Shown piece by piece: positions 39,713-48,560 of a stretch of DNA of 57,507 bases. The DNA lies in assembly GCA_039199225.1 (NCBI GenBank), contig JBCCSZ010000005.1:1-57507 (forward strand), given 5' to 3'. The position numbers were made by a program, and so were the translations under genes. Below the pieces are notes generated by a model. It saw only the letters and a program-made list of their open reading frames with translations. It did no database searches and had not been told where the DNA came from. How positions within the stretch are numbered: the stretch's first letter is position 1; every line of letters begins with the position of its first letter. The DNA comes from JBCCSZ01 sp039199225. GTDB lineage: Bacteria; Bacteroidota; Bacteroidia; Chitinophagales; Saprospiraceae.

Positions 39713-42385
39713 ATGGAAAACGCGGCTAAGCCAGACACGCCTGTCCCACCTCAACAGGACAGAACGCCTGTCTACCGAAAGATCGTTAAATGGATGTGGA
39801 GACTGACTTTATTGGGGTTGGTTACGATCATCGGGCTATTTGTCTTCCTTTCTTTTCAGGACCTTCCCAGCTTCGAGGAGTTGGAAAGCCCCAAAAGTAA
39901 TTTGGCTTCTGAAGTGTATGCAGCAGATGGCAGTGTACTGGGGCGCTATTATGTTGAAAATCGGGTCCCAGTTACTTACGAAGAGCTTTCCCCTCATCTT
40001 GTCAGCGCCTTCATCGCCACAGAAGATGAACGCTTTTACAAGCATTGTGGAGTTGATGGAGAGGCCCTCGCCCGAGTCTTTTTCAAAACCTTCCTGATGG
40101 GCAACAAAAGTGCAGGTGGTGCGAGTACCATTACTCAGCAATTGGCCAAAATGCTCTTTACTAAAAAGCCTGGCTCGGGTATCGAACGCGTTGTCCAAAA
40201 ACTCAAAGAGTGGATCATTGCCGTCAAACTAGAGCGCAGCTATACCAAAGAGGAGATCATGTCGATGTACCTCAATAAGTTTAACTTCATCAACGGCGCC
40301 TACGGCATCAAAGCGGCTTCTGAGATTTACTTCAGCAAAACGCCGGATTCGCTGCGCGTAGAAGAGGCTGCGACCCTCGTGGGCATGCTCAAAAACCCTT
40401 CGCTCTACAACCCCTTGCGCCGTCCAGAAAGAGTTCGCCAACGTCGGGAGGTGGTTTTGAAACAGATGCAGAAGAACGACCTTTTATCCAAGGCTGAATA
40501 CGATTCTCTAAGGGTTCTGCCAATGGATATGTCTTCTTTCCAGCGCAAAACCCACACGGATGGCCTAGCCCCCTACTTTCGGATGAAGCTCGGCGAAGAG
40601 ATCAAGCGCATCCTGGCCAGGGAAGGCAACCAGAAATCAGACGGCAAGCGATACGACATCTACCGCGATGGACTGCGTATTTACACTACGCTGGACCCCA
40701 AAATACAGGCACATGCCGAGGCTGCTGTGTTGGAACACATGCCAAACCTGCAAAAGCGTTTTGATAGGGTCTGGAAAAACAAAGACCCCTGGACATACGA
40801 AGACCCCACAAAGGAAAAGGAAGAAATAGAGGTTGAAAATGAAGTGCGCCAAAGAACCCTAAAACGTCTGGTCCGCGAATCAGACCGCTACCAGGCTATG
40901 CGTGCTAAGGCACTCAATGGACTGATAAATGAAATCGCAGAAGAAATCGATGGGTTCAAGCTAAGGGATACAGACATCGAACGGATGTTGGAGGAAGATT
41001 CTAAGAAAGGGGCCATTGCCCGATTGGTATCTCAAAAGATCGTCGGTTCCAACCTAGCCATCAAATACAGAAATGTTCTGAGAGGCGATTCCTGGCTTCG
41101 ATTGAAAGAAGCTTGGGAGAACCTACAGAAAAGAGCCCAGGTGGTCTTTAAGGAGCCGGTAAAAATGAAGGTGTTTGCCTACAACAAGCAAATGGAAAAG
41201 GATACGGTTATGAGTCCGCTGGATTCGATCAAGTACCACCGCCATTTTCTACAGCTGGGCTCAGTGGCCGTCGATCCGGTGACTGGACATGTCAAGGCTT
41301 GGGTCGGAGGCATCAACCACAAGTACTTCCAATTTGATCATGTAACCACCGAGCGCCAGGTTGGCTCTACCTTCAAGCCTTTCATCTATGCAACGGCGAT
41401 TGCTCAACAAGGCATTTCGCCCTGCTTTGAAGTGCTCGACCTTCCGTACACAATTCATACAGGCGAAGGCAATTTTCAATTGTTGGAAGATTGGACCCCC
41501 AATAATGCAAATGGAGAATATTCTGGAAATCCTTTTTCCCTGTTCAAAGGCTTGCAGTATTCCAAAAATACAGTCTCTGTTTATCTGATGAAGCAGCTTG
41601 GAGATGCAGAACCTGTTCGTTTGCTGGTAAACAACATGGGGCTGAGCAGCTCTGCTCGGCGTTCCAATGGCAAGTACCGAATCCCTAAAGCCCCTTCTAT
41701 TTGCTTGGGAGCTAGTGATTTGACGGTCCTGGAAATGGCAGGTGCCTACACAACTTTTGCCAACAATGGTATGTACAGCAAGCCCATCTTCATCACCCGC
41801 ATTGAGGACAAGGATGGCCGTACGATTTATCAGGAAATTCCAGAAGAGCGGGTGGCCCTGCATCCAAACGCTAACTACGTGATGGTCGAAATGCTCCGCT
41901 CGGTTATGCGGCAAGGGTTGCCGGGCTTTTCCTCCATCAAAAGCGATATGGCTGGTAAGACTGGAACGACCAACGACTATGTCGACGGATGGTTTATGGG
42001 GCTTACGCCTAGCTTGGTAGTTGGAACCTGGGTTGGCGGTGATGATCGCTGGATACGCTTTCTATCCCTGGCCGATGGTATTGGTGCTAAAATGGCACGC
42101 CCCTACTACGCCAAGCTGCTCCGCCGCCTAGAAGACGACAAAAGCATCAACTACGATACGAAGGCGCGCTTCTCGCATCCTGGCGGTGATCTGGGTATCG
42201 TGGTCGACTGCGAGCTTTATAAAAGCGATCGTGGTGAAATACCTGGAAGCGAAGATAATGGCGAGACAGTAGAGGACGAAACCTTTGGAGAAGACATTTT
42301 TGGGGACGAAGAGCAGGAGATGGAAAACATTGAAAACCCCGATGGTGGTGGAGAGGAGGAAGAAGATTTTGATGGAGGAGAATGA
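39713..42385 (+). CDS. Bifunctional peptidoglycan synthase, PBP1A type
   Basis: An 890-residue class A penicillin-binding protein. A short cytoplasmic part and one transmembrane helix (about 27-48) lead to the GT51 domain with catalytic E104 (ATEDERFYKHCGVD) and GGASTITQQLAKMLF. The transpeptidase domain has S552 in STFK, YSKNT as the second motif and K749 in KTGTT. About 150 charged residues between the two (EDPTKEKEEIEVENEVRQ) form an unusual linker. The tail (about 840-890) is extremely acidic (GEDIFGDEEQEMEN, GGEEEEDFDGGE). The enzyme builds and cross-links peptidoglycan on the periplasmic side. ATG 39713 is preferred over an upstream TTG (39677). Confidence 0.93.
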   Translation: MENAAKPDTPVPPQQDRTPVYRKIVKWMWRLTLLGLVTIIGLFVFLSFQDLPSFEELESPKSNLASEVYAADGSVLGRYYVENRVPVTYEELSPHLVSAFIATEDERFYKHCGVDGEALARVFFKTFLMGNKSAGGASTITQQLAKMLFTKKPGSGIERVVQKLKEWIIAVKLERSYTKEEIMSMYLNKFNFINGAYGIKAASEIYFSKTPDSLRVEEAATLVGMLKNPSLYNPLRRPERVRQRREVVLKQMQKNDLLSKAEYDSLRVLPMDMSSFQRKTHTDGLAPYFRMKLGEEIKRILAREGNQKSDGKRYDIYRDGLRIYTTLDPKIQAHAEAAVLEHMPNLQKRFDRVWKNKDPWTYEDPTKEKEEIEVENEVRQRTLKRLVRESDRYQAMRAKALNGLINEIAEEIDGFKLRDTDIERMLEEDSKKGAIARLVSQKIVGSNLAIKYRNVLRGDSWLRLKEAWENLQKRAQVVFKEPVKMKVFAYNKQMEKDTVMSPLDSIKYHRHFLQLGSVAVDPVTGHVKAWVGGINHKYFQFDHVTTERQVGSTFKPFIYATAIAQQGISPCFEVLDLPYTIHTGEGNFQLLEDWTPNNANGEYSGNPFSLFKGLQYSKNTVSVYLMKQLGDAEPVRLLVNNMGLSSSARRSNGKYRIPKAPSICLGASDLTVLEMAGAYTTFANNGMYSKPIFITRIEDKDGRTIYQEIPEERVALHPNANYVMVEMLRSVMRQGLPGFSSIKSDMAGKTGTTNDYVDGWFMGLTPSLVVGTWVGGDDRWIRFLSLADGIGAKMARPYYAKLLRRLEDDKSINYDTKARFSHPGGDLGIVVDCELYKSDRGEIPGSEDNGETVEDETFGEDIFGDEEQEMENIENPDGGGEEEEDFDGGE

Positions 42386-42411
42386 AAGATGGTTTTCTCG
42401 TCGGAACGCCC

Positions 42412-42419
42412 TACCTTTG
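42412..42419 (+). promoter_or_regulatory. Candidate -7 box TACCTTTG before the small membrane protein
   Basis: TACCTTTG fits TAnnTTTG and lies 25 bases before the ATG at 42445. It would allow this gene to be transcribed apart from the PBP gene, which ends 26 bases upstream of the box. Confidence 0.45.
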
Positions 42420-42444
42420 GGTAAATTAAATTAACTGTTCGAAT

Positions 42445-42798
42445 ATGAAAGCGAATACTGCCAATTTGATCAATGCCATCGCGCTTATTGCCATGGGACT
42501 ATGGGGCTACTTTTCTACTAAATCTGGTACAGCTTTTATTCCAGTAGGTTTTGGTGTCGCTTTGGCACTTTGCACTCCTGGTGTGAAAAGTGAAAATAAG
42601 GCGGTTGCGCACATCGCCGTATTGTTGACATTGCTCATGCTATTGGCTCTTCTAGGTATGCGTTTGCCAAAGGCATTGAATGCGGGCGGTCTTGGTCTTG
42701 TACGTACCTTGGTCATGGTTGCGACCTCTCTCCTAGCTATGGTTGCTTTCATCAGAAGCTTCATCGCTGCTCGGAAGGCGCGAAATTCTGCTGCTTGA
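42445..42798 (+). CDS. Small four-helix membrane protein
   Basis: A 117-residue protein with four hydrophobic helices (about 8-24, 30-45, 55-72 and 83-108) and a basic C-terminus (ARKARNSAA). Gly-rich helices such as GLWGYFSTKSG resemble TMEM14-like proteins, but I cannot assign the family with confidence. Function unknown. Confidence 0.72.
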   Translation: MKANTANLINAIALIAMGLWGYFSTKSGTAFIPVGFGVALALCTPGVKSENKAVAHIAVLLTLLMLLALLGMRLPKALNAGGLGLVRTLVMVATSLLAMVAFIRSFIAARKARNSAA

Positions 42799-42822
42799 TC
42801 TAGGTTCCCGTTTTAAAAGCCG

Positions 42823-44841
42823 ATGCTATCCATGACAAATAAACATATCTTACCAATACTGCTATTAGTGGTATTGCTCTGTCGTTGTATGCCTTATCAG
42901 GAGGAAAAAATTACCGAAATCAATTTTAGCCTCAAAGACCCCTTACTGCAAAAGGTGTTGACTTTTCAAGATGAGCATCAACGCGACAGCCTCTATACTT
43001 TTCTGACTCATAAAGACCCAACTTATCGCTATGCTGCGGCCATGGCTTTTGCTTCGTTTCAGGACAAAGCCTCTCTGGATAAATTGGCGCCCTTGCTCAA
43101 AGATGAAGTAGATGAGGTTCGTATTGCAGCGGCTTATGCCATCGGGCAGCTTAAAGAAGAGAAAGCAGAGGACATCCTTGTCAGTGCTTTTGAAAGTAAA
43201 GATTCTACCTCGATCCACGAAAATTTCAATCGGAGTATTTTGGAGGCTGTTGGCAAGTGTGCTTCTCCGAGGTTTTTGGAGCTCATCAGTACGACGACTT
43301 CCTACAAGAATACCGATACCTTATTGCTTGAGGGGCAAGCCTGGGGTATTTACCGCTTTGCTCTGCGCGGCATCACAGCAGAAGAAGGAACCCAGCGGAT
43401 GGTAGATTTCTTGGTAGACGATGGCTATCCCAAAAAGGTACGCTTTGTCGCTGCCAATTATTTGTCTCGGGCCTCCAATATCAAATTGGATACTTTCACC
43501 ATTCCCCTCGTGCGTACTTTTCAAAACGAGTCGGAGAAAGGGACGAAAATGGCCCTGGCCATTGCATTGGGAAAAACAAGGCGTCCAGAGGCGCTGGCAG
43601 CCTTGAAAGATGCCTATAGAAATGCCTCTGACTATCGCTTGAAATGCAACATCATTCGCACCTACGGCAATTTTGCCTACTTGGATGTGCAGGCAGAGGT
43701 GTTGGCCGCGCTTGACGATTCCAATTTTCATGTCTCGAATGCTGCTGCTGAGTTTTTTATTATGCATGGCATTGGAAGAGAGGGAGCTGCCTATTGGCGT
43801 AAGGGCAGAGATACAAGCCTCAATTGGGAGACGCGGCTGCTGTTGTACAAAGCTGCCAATCGTCATACGCCTGCCTATTTTGAAGGGACTGTTGGAGGTA
43901 TCAACAATGATCTGCGTCGTATCTGGGTGACCAGTGAAAAGACTTACGAAAAGGCGAGTGCGCTTGATGCCCTGGCGACTTATGGGTGGAATTACCGATA
44001 TGTACAGGAGAAAGGTTTTGCCTCCGACCAGGCAATTGTGCGGACAACAGCTGTCCGAGCATTGGCCAATCTGGCTCGCCGAAGTGACTTCAAAACTTTT
44101 TTTGGACTGAGTACCAATCGCGTACGCAAGGATTTAGCCTCCTATTTCAGTGACGCCATCCAACGAGGAGATGTGGGGATGATGGCAGAGGCAGCAGACG
44201 TTCTGCGGGAACCTCGGCTGAACTTCAAAGAACTGATTCCAGAAGTGGCTTTTATGGATGAAGCCTTGGCAAAGTTAAAGCTCCCAAAGGAGATCGAAAC
44301 CTATGATAAGCTAAAAAAGACCATCAATTTCTTCAAGGGGCTACCAGAAGAAGAGGAGTCTACCAAGCCCGAGCTTACTCGGCCTATTGATTGGCGGGTG
44401 GTGAGTACGGTTACAGGAAACACCAGAGCCAAGATTATAACCAACAAAGGGGATATTGTCCTCGAACTATTGCCAGAGCTGGCACCGGGTTCCGTGGCTA
44501 ATTTTGTCATGCTGTCCCGAGGAGGCTTTTACGATCAAAAGTATTTTCACCGAGTGGTTGCCAATTTCGTGATCCAAGCGGGCTGTCCCAGAGGTGATGG
44601 CTATGGAAGTCTTGAATATGCCATCCGCTCGGAATTACCTCCTGTGAATTACGATGAGGAAGGTTATGTTGGAATGGCATCGGCAGGCCCACACACCGAA
44701 GGTACGCAGTGGTTCATTACCCACTCGCCAACGCCACACCTGGATGGAAAGTATACCATTTTTGCCAAGGTCGTAGGTGGGATGGACATCGTCCACCAAA
44801 TTCAAATGGGAGATCAGATTTCCCGCATCGTCATCGAATAG
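42823..44841 (+). CDS. HEAT-repeat / cyclophilin-type peptidyl-prolyl isomerase fusion lipoprotein
   Basis: A 672-residue protein. The N-terminus (MLSMTNKHILPILLLVVLLCRC) is a hydrophobic leader with a relaxed lipobox. Residues about 40-480 hold HEAT-type repeats (DEVDEVRIAAAYAIGQL, GTKMALAIALGKTRRPEALAAL, DSNFHVSNAAAEFF). A cyclophilin domain covers about 520-672: IVLELLPELAPGSVANFVMLSRGGFYDQKYFHRVVANFVIQAGCP in outline, MASAGPHTEGTQWFITHS, and LDGKYTIFAKVVGG. The catalytic Arg (FHR) and Gln are present, though the usual QGGD reads QAGC. It probably folds or scaffolds proteins in the periplasm. ATG 42832 is an alternative start. Confidence 0.88.
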   Translation: MLSMTNKHILPILLLVVLLCRCMPYQEEKITEINFSLKDPLLQKVLTFQDEHQRDSLYTFLTHKDPTYRYAAAMAFASFQDKASLDKLAPLLKDEVDEVRIAAAYAIGQLKEEKAEDILVSAFESKDSTSIHENFNRSILEAVGKCASPRFLELISTTTSYKNTDTLLLEGQAWGIYRFALRGITAEEGTQRMVDFLVDDGYPKKVRFVAANYLSRASNIKLDTFTIPLVRTFQNESEKGTKMALAIALGKTRRPEALAALKDAYRNASDYRLKCNIIRTYGNFAYLDVQAEVLAALDDSNFHVSNAAAEFFIMHGIGREGAAYWRKGRDTSLNWETRLLLYKAANRHTPAYFEGTVGGINNDLRRIWVTSEKTYEKASALDALATYGWNYRYVQEKGFASDQAIVRTTAVRALANLARRSDFKTFFGLSTNRVRKDLASYFSDAIQRGDVGMMAEAADVLREPRLNFKELIPEVAFMDEALAKLKLPKEIETYDKLKKTINFFKGLPEEEESTKPELTRPIDWRVVSTVTGNTRAKIITNKGDIVLELLPELAPGSVANFVMLSRGGFYDQKYFHRVVANFVIQAGCPRGDGYGSLEYAIRSELPPVNYDEEGYVGMASAGPHTEGTQWFITHSPTPHLDGKYTIFAKVVGGMDIVHQIQMGDQISRIVIE

Positions 44842-44882
44842 AAAAGGCTGGCTATAAATATCGGATAAAAGCAACGAAGTGG

Positions 44883-44890
44883 TATATTTG
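44883..44890 (+). promoter_or_regulatory. Candidate -7 box TATATTTG for gcvT
   Basis: TATATTTG lies 37 bases before the gcvT ATG at 44928 and 41 bases after the stop of the upstream gene. No TTG is present at the ideal -33 distance. Confidence 0.45.
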
Positions 44891-44927
44891 CGCGATCGTT
44901 AACCACCCTGCCAATACAAGACAAAGA

Positions 44928-46034
44928 ATGAAAACCACAGCGCTCACCGACAAACACATCAGCCTAGGCGCCAAAATGGCTGCCTTCGCAGGCTACAATA
45001 TGCCCATCTCCTACGCCGGTATCCGGGAAGAACATCAATGCGTTCGAGAGGGCGTTGGGATGTTCGATGTATCTCACATGGGCGAGTTCATCATCCGCGG
45101 CAAAGAAGCCCTCCACCTCATCCAGAAAGTGACTTCAAACGACGCCTCTCGCCTAGAGATCGGACAGGCACAGTACTCTTGTCTGCCCAATCACAACGGT
45201 GGTATCGTAGACGATTTATTGGTCTACCGCCTGGATGAAGACCAATGTTCCGAAGGGGAGCAGGCTTTCATGCTGGTTGTCAATGCATCCAATATCGAGA
45301 AAGACTGGAACTGGATCAGTCAGCACAATGATTTTGATACAAAGATGATCAACATCTCGGACCACACCGGGCTGTTGGCCGTACAAGGACCAAAGGCTGG
45401 GGAAGCCTTGCAAAAAATGACCGATGTTGATTTGAGTGCCTTGAAATACTACACATTCACCAAAGGAACGATGGCTGGCATCGACAATGTCTTGATTTCT
45501 GCAACGGGCTACACTGGCTCTGGTGGATTTGAGCTGTACGTTGCCAATGATCAACTACTCTCCTTGTGGGATGCGGTCATGGAAGCGGGAGCAGAGCTGA
45601 ACATCCAACCCATTGGCTTAGGAGCTCGCGACACCCTTCGCTTGGAAATGGGCTACTGTCTCTATGGCAATGACATTGATGATGAGACTTCTCCGCTGGA
45701 AGCTGGCCTTGGCTGGATTACCAAGCTCAAAAAGGAGGACTTCAACTCCATTGAGTTTTTCCGTCAGCAAAAAGCGGAAGGAATTAAAAGAAAATTGGTA
45801 GCCTTTACCATCAGCGACCGCCGTGTTCCACGACACGATTATCCCATCCAAAATGACGAAGGAGCAGTAATTGGTAAGGTAACATCCGGTACACTTTCCC
45901 CTTCCTTGGGGATTCCCATCGGCCTAGGATTGGTGGAAAAAGCTTATTCAAAGCTTGGAACGACCTTCAAAGTGATTGCTGGCCGAAAAGAATTACAGGC
46001 AGAAGTTGTTAAACTGCCCTTTTACAAAGGATAA
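44928..46034 (+). CDS. gcvT: Glycine cleavage system aminomethyltransferase (T protein)
   Basis: A 368-residue T protein, which transfers the methylene group from the aminomethyl-lipoyl H protein to tetrahydrofolate and releases ammonia. Motifs are MAAFAGYNMPISYAGIREEH, GMFDVSHMGEF, NHNGGIVDDLLVYRL, ISATGYTGSGGFELYV and GLGARDTLRLEMGYCLYGND, with the catalytic Asp in ARDTLR. The ATG at 44928 gives the standard start; the frame is open further upstream but that part overlaps the cyclophilin gene in another frame. gcvH and gcvP are not in the window. Confidence 0.94.
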   Translation: MKTTALTDKHISLGAKMAAFAGYNMPISYAGIREEHQCVREGVGMFDVSHMGEFIIRGKEALHLIQKVTSNDASRLEIGQAQYSCLPNHNGGIVDDLLVYRLDEDQCSEGEQAFMLVVNASNIEKDWNWISQHNDFDTKMINISDHTGLLAVQGPKAGEALQKMTDVDLSALKYYTFTKGTMAGIDNVLISATGYTGSGGFELYVANDQLLSLWDAVMEAGAELNIQPIGLGARDTLRLEMGYCLYGNDIDDETSPLEAGLGWITKLKKEDFNSIEFFRQQKAEGIKRKLVAFTISDRRVPRHDYPIQNDEGAVIGKVTSGTLSPSLGIPIGLGLVEKAYSKLGTTFKVIAGRKELQAEVVKLPFYKG

Positions 46035-46046
46035 TTCTAGTACCTC

Positions 46047-46628
46047 TTGAAAGTTTTAACCTTTGGAGGCTCTGGCTCAGGAACCACGACCTTGGCAAAT
46101 GCGCTGGCAAACACTTTGGGCTGGAAGCACTTGGAGGCGGACGATTACTACTGGCGAAAAACCGATCCACCATACCAAGAAAAGATTCCATTGGAAGAGC
46201 GAAATGCTGCCTTATGGGCCGATTATGAAGCCCACGAAGGGGTCATCATCAGTGGTTCGCCCGTTACTTGGGGAGACCATTGGTTAGGGGCTTTCGACCT
46301 GGCTGTATTCCTGTGGATACCTCCGGCCCTACGCATGAAGCGCCTGGCCGCACGTGAACACGAACGCTATGGTGACCGCCTACAAACAGATGAGCAGATA
46401 CAGGCCAATTCAAAAGACTTCCTTGATTGGGCCAGGCAATACGATGATCCTTCCTTTGATGGCAAAAGCATTACCCAGCACGAAAATTGGATGAAACGAC
46501 TCCACTGTCCTGTATTGAGATTGGAAGGAGATTTGTCGGTCGAGGAGCGAGTACAGCAGGTACGAGAAAAGATTGCGGTGTTGACAGTTACTTCTCAATC
46601 AAAAAGTGGTTCAAAAGGTAAAAACTGA
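46047..46628 (+). CDS. P-loop NTPase of the adenylate-kinase-like group, Walker A without Lys
   Basis: A 193-residue protein beginning KVLTFGGSGSGTTTLANALA. The P-loop lacks the usual Lys (GSGSGTT in place of GxxGxGKT). Later parts read HLEADDYYWRKTDPPY, VIISGSPVTWGDHW, and FLWIPPALRMKRLAAREHERYGDR with a lid-like Arg cluster, as in small nucleotide or metabolite kinases. Several bacterial proteins of this group carry the same Thr, so this is a subfamily trait and need not mean inactivity. TTG 46047 is the likely start, 12 bases after gcvT. Its 3' end overlaps the convergent deacetylase gene by 34 bases. Confidence 0.78.
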   Translation: MKVLTFGGSGSGTTTLANALANTLGWKHLEADDYYWRKTDPPYQEKIPLEERNAALWADYEAHEGVIISGSPVTWGDHWLGAFDLAVFLWIPPALRMKRLAAREHERYGDRLQTDEQIQANSKDFLDWARQYDDPSFDGKSITQHENWMKRLHCPVLRLEGDLSVEERVQQVREKIAVLTVTSQSKSGSKGKN

Positions 46629-47368
46629 ATGCCCTTGCGACGATAAGCCTCTATGATTCCTTCGAATATTTCACTGGTTTCTGTGTGATCGTGCAGTAAA
46701 ATAATCTCGTCGCTGGTAGATTGCAACCAACGTGCTTCTGCAGTGGTCACCTCCCCTCTAGGGTCCTTTGGAGCCTCCTCCTCCATGCGTTTGACGAGAT
46801 CGCTGAGGCTTTGCAGGCCAGGAAGTGGCTTTTTCAGTGACATGGACCATTCCATGGTATCGTAAGTCCAATGCCAATCAACATCGACGGCTAGACCGGC
46901 ATGGTGAAAATAGCGGTAGGAGATGGCAGGAAAATGAGGTTGGGTGTAACCCATCCCTCGAAGAATGGCCTGGATGATGTTTCTTCGATCGATGCCCTTT
47001 TTGTCTCTCAACGGCTCCAACACCTTACCATAGCGACCATCGCCCTTGTCTCCGAAGGGGAAGCGAAACCAACGGGCTGGCCGGACTACCCCGCTTTGCT
47101 CATACAGTTGATCGATGATCTCATCGGTTTGCTTGATTTCCTGATAGACCTGTTCAATGTCAATATCAGAGAAGTGTGGATGGCTGTACGAATGATTGGC
47201 AATCGGATAACCTTTTTTGATGGTATCCAGGATGAAATCAGGGTGTTTTTCCATGAAATCACCTCGACAAAAAAAGACCGCTGGGATGTTATTTCGATAC
47301 AGAAAGTCGACCTTTTGAGGCATATCGAGAGAAGGGCTGTCGTCTATCGTCAGGTAGGCCGACTTCAT
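46595..47368 (-). CDS. Polysaccharide deacetylase-family protein
   Basis: A 257-residue NodB-type (CE4) protein. Motif 1 is YLTIDDSPS in place of TFDDGP, with both Asp kept; motif 2 is NHSYSHPHF (metal-binding H-x3-H); motif 3 resembles WFRFPFGDKGDG; and ILLHDH ends the fold. CE4 enzymes remove acetyl groups from sugars such as peptidoglycan or chitin-like chains. The protein has no signal peptide: motif 1 begins at residue 5, so it should be cytoplasmic or act on an unusual substrate. Its ATG overlaps the trhO stop (ATGA). Confidence 0.86.
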   Translation of the reverse strand: MKSAYLTIDDSPSLDMPQKVDFLYRNNIPAVFFCRGDFMEKHPDFILDTIKKGYPIANHSYSHPHFSDIDIEQVYQEIKQTDEIIDQLYEQSGVVRPARWFRFPFGDKGDGRYGKVLEPLRDKKGIDRRNIIQAILRGMGYTQPHFPAISYRYFHHAGLAVDVDWHWTYDTMEWSMSLKKPLPGLQSLSDLVKRMEEEAPKDPRGEVTTAEARWLQSTSDEIILLHDHTETSEIFEGIIEAYRRKGIQFLPFEPLFD

Positions 47369-48396
47369 AGAGGACCCTTGTTCGGTTGGTAGCGGCCCTT
47401 GCCAAATTTCGTCCCGTTGAAGACTTCGGTTTTGCGCCTTTCGATCTGTTCTTGTGGCTTGAGTTGAATGAAATCAGTACACTTATGGGAGCAACAGCCT
47501 TGGTATTTTGCTGCACACTTTTCACATTGGATGAACAACAGGTGGCAAGCGTCATTGGCGCAGTTGACATGGGTATCGCAAGGCGCGCCACACTGGTGAC
47601 ACTTGGCAATGACTTCTGTTCCGATGCGTTCGCCCATGCGCTCGTCGAAGACAAAGTTTTTTCCAAGAAATTTATTGGAAAGTCCTTTTTCGCGTACTTG
47701 GCGGGCGTATTCGATGATGCCACCATCCAGTTGGAATACCTTTTCGAAGCCTCTGTGTTTGTAATAGGCGCTAGCTTTCTCGCAACGGATGCCTCCCGTA
47801 CAGTACATCACAATATTTTTATCCTTATGCGACTCTAGCAAGTCTTCTACAATGGGTAAGGATTCGCGGAAGGTGGTAACATCTGGGCAAATGGCATTTT
47901 CAAAATGTCCAACCTCACTTTCGTAATGGTTGCGCATATCGACCACGACTGTATCCTCAGAATCTGTCAGCTGATTGAAGGTTTCGGCATCGATGTGTTT
48001 TCCGCGCTTGGTGACGTCGAAGCTGTCATCATCCAGACCATCTGCTACAATTTTTGGTCGAACTTTTATTTTGAGTTTGTAGAAAGATTTTCCATCGTCT
48101 TCGATGGCGATGTTCAGCCGGGTTTGGTCCATCCAATTGATGGAATACAGCTTGGAGCGGAAGCGTTCGAAGTTGGATACTGGGACGGAAATCTGTCCAT
48201 TGACGCCTTCGGCAGCTACATAAATTCTTCCATACACCCCCAAGTTGTCCAGCGTAAGGTACAGCTCATTGCGAAACTGTTCTGGTGCTGCTATCTGGTG
48301 GTATCGATAAAAGGAAAGTGTTATCCTTTGTTCCTCACTTTTTTGGAGGCGCTCTTTCAGCTCCTCATTGTTGATTTTATTGAATAGGTTTGCCAT
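47365..48396 (-). CDS. trhO: tRNA uridine(34) hydroxylase (rhodanese-type)
   Basis: A 343-residue protein of the TrhO/YceA family, which makes 5-hydroxyuridine at the tRNA wobble position with oxygen. It has an N-terminal acylphosphatase-like domain (ITLSFYRYH ... GRIYVAAEGVNGQISVP), a rhodanese domain with active-site Cys in VMYCTGGIRCEKASAYY, and a Cys-rich C-terminal part (CHQCGAPCDTH, CEKCAAKYQGCCSHKC) that probably binds zinc. Length is normal. It is coupled to the deacetylase gene downstream. Confidence 0.94.
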   Translation of the reverse strand: MANLFNKINNEELKERLQKSEEQRITLSFYRYHQIAAPEQFRNELYLTLDNLGVYGRIYVAAEGVNGQISVPVSNFERFRSKLYSINWMDQTRLNIAIEDDGKSFYKLKIKVRPKIVADGLDDDSFDVTKRGKHIDAETFNQLTDSEDTVVVDMRNHYESEVGHFENAICPDVTTFRESLPIVEDLLESHKDKNIVMYCTGGIRCEKASAYYKHRGFEKVFQLDGGIIEYARQVREKGLSNKFLGKNFVFDERMGERIGTEVIAKCHQCGAPCDTHVNCANDACHLLFIQCEKCAAKYQGCCSHKCTDFIQLKPQEQIERRKTEVFNGTKFGKGRYQPNKGPL

Positions 48397-48525
48397 GGCA
48401 ATTCCGATTTGCTTAAAAAGGAGGCAGTTGCAGGCTGCCCTTTAATCACCTGGTATACCACGATTCAGGCCACTATCTGTTGATTACCTGAAATCATCGT
48501 TACCGGCCGCAAAATTACAAATAAT

Positions 48526-48560
48526 TAGCCAATAAAACCCGACGCCTCCAAAATTGGCTA
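48526..48560 (-). terminator. Weak hairpin at the end of the S8 protease gene
   Basis: TAGCCAAT (minus strand 48560-48553) pairs with ATTGGCTA (48533-48526) around a 19-base loop and includes the stop codon. A T-rich run follows on the minus strand. The long loop makes this only a possible terminator. Confidence 0.35.

Noticed and set aside
41261..41914. Minus-strand frame of 217 codons
   Set aside because: Antisense to the transpeptidase domain of PBP1A, which carries all catalytic motifs.
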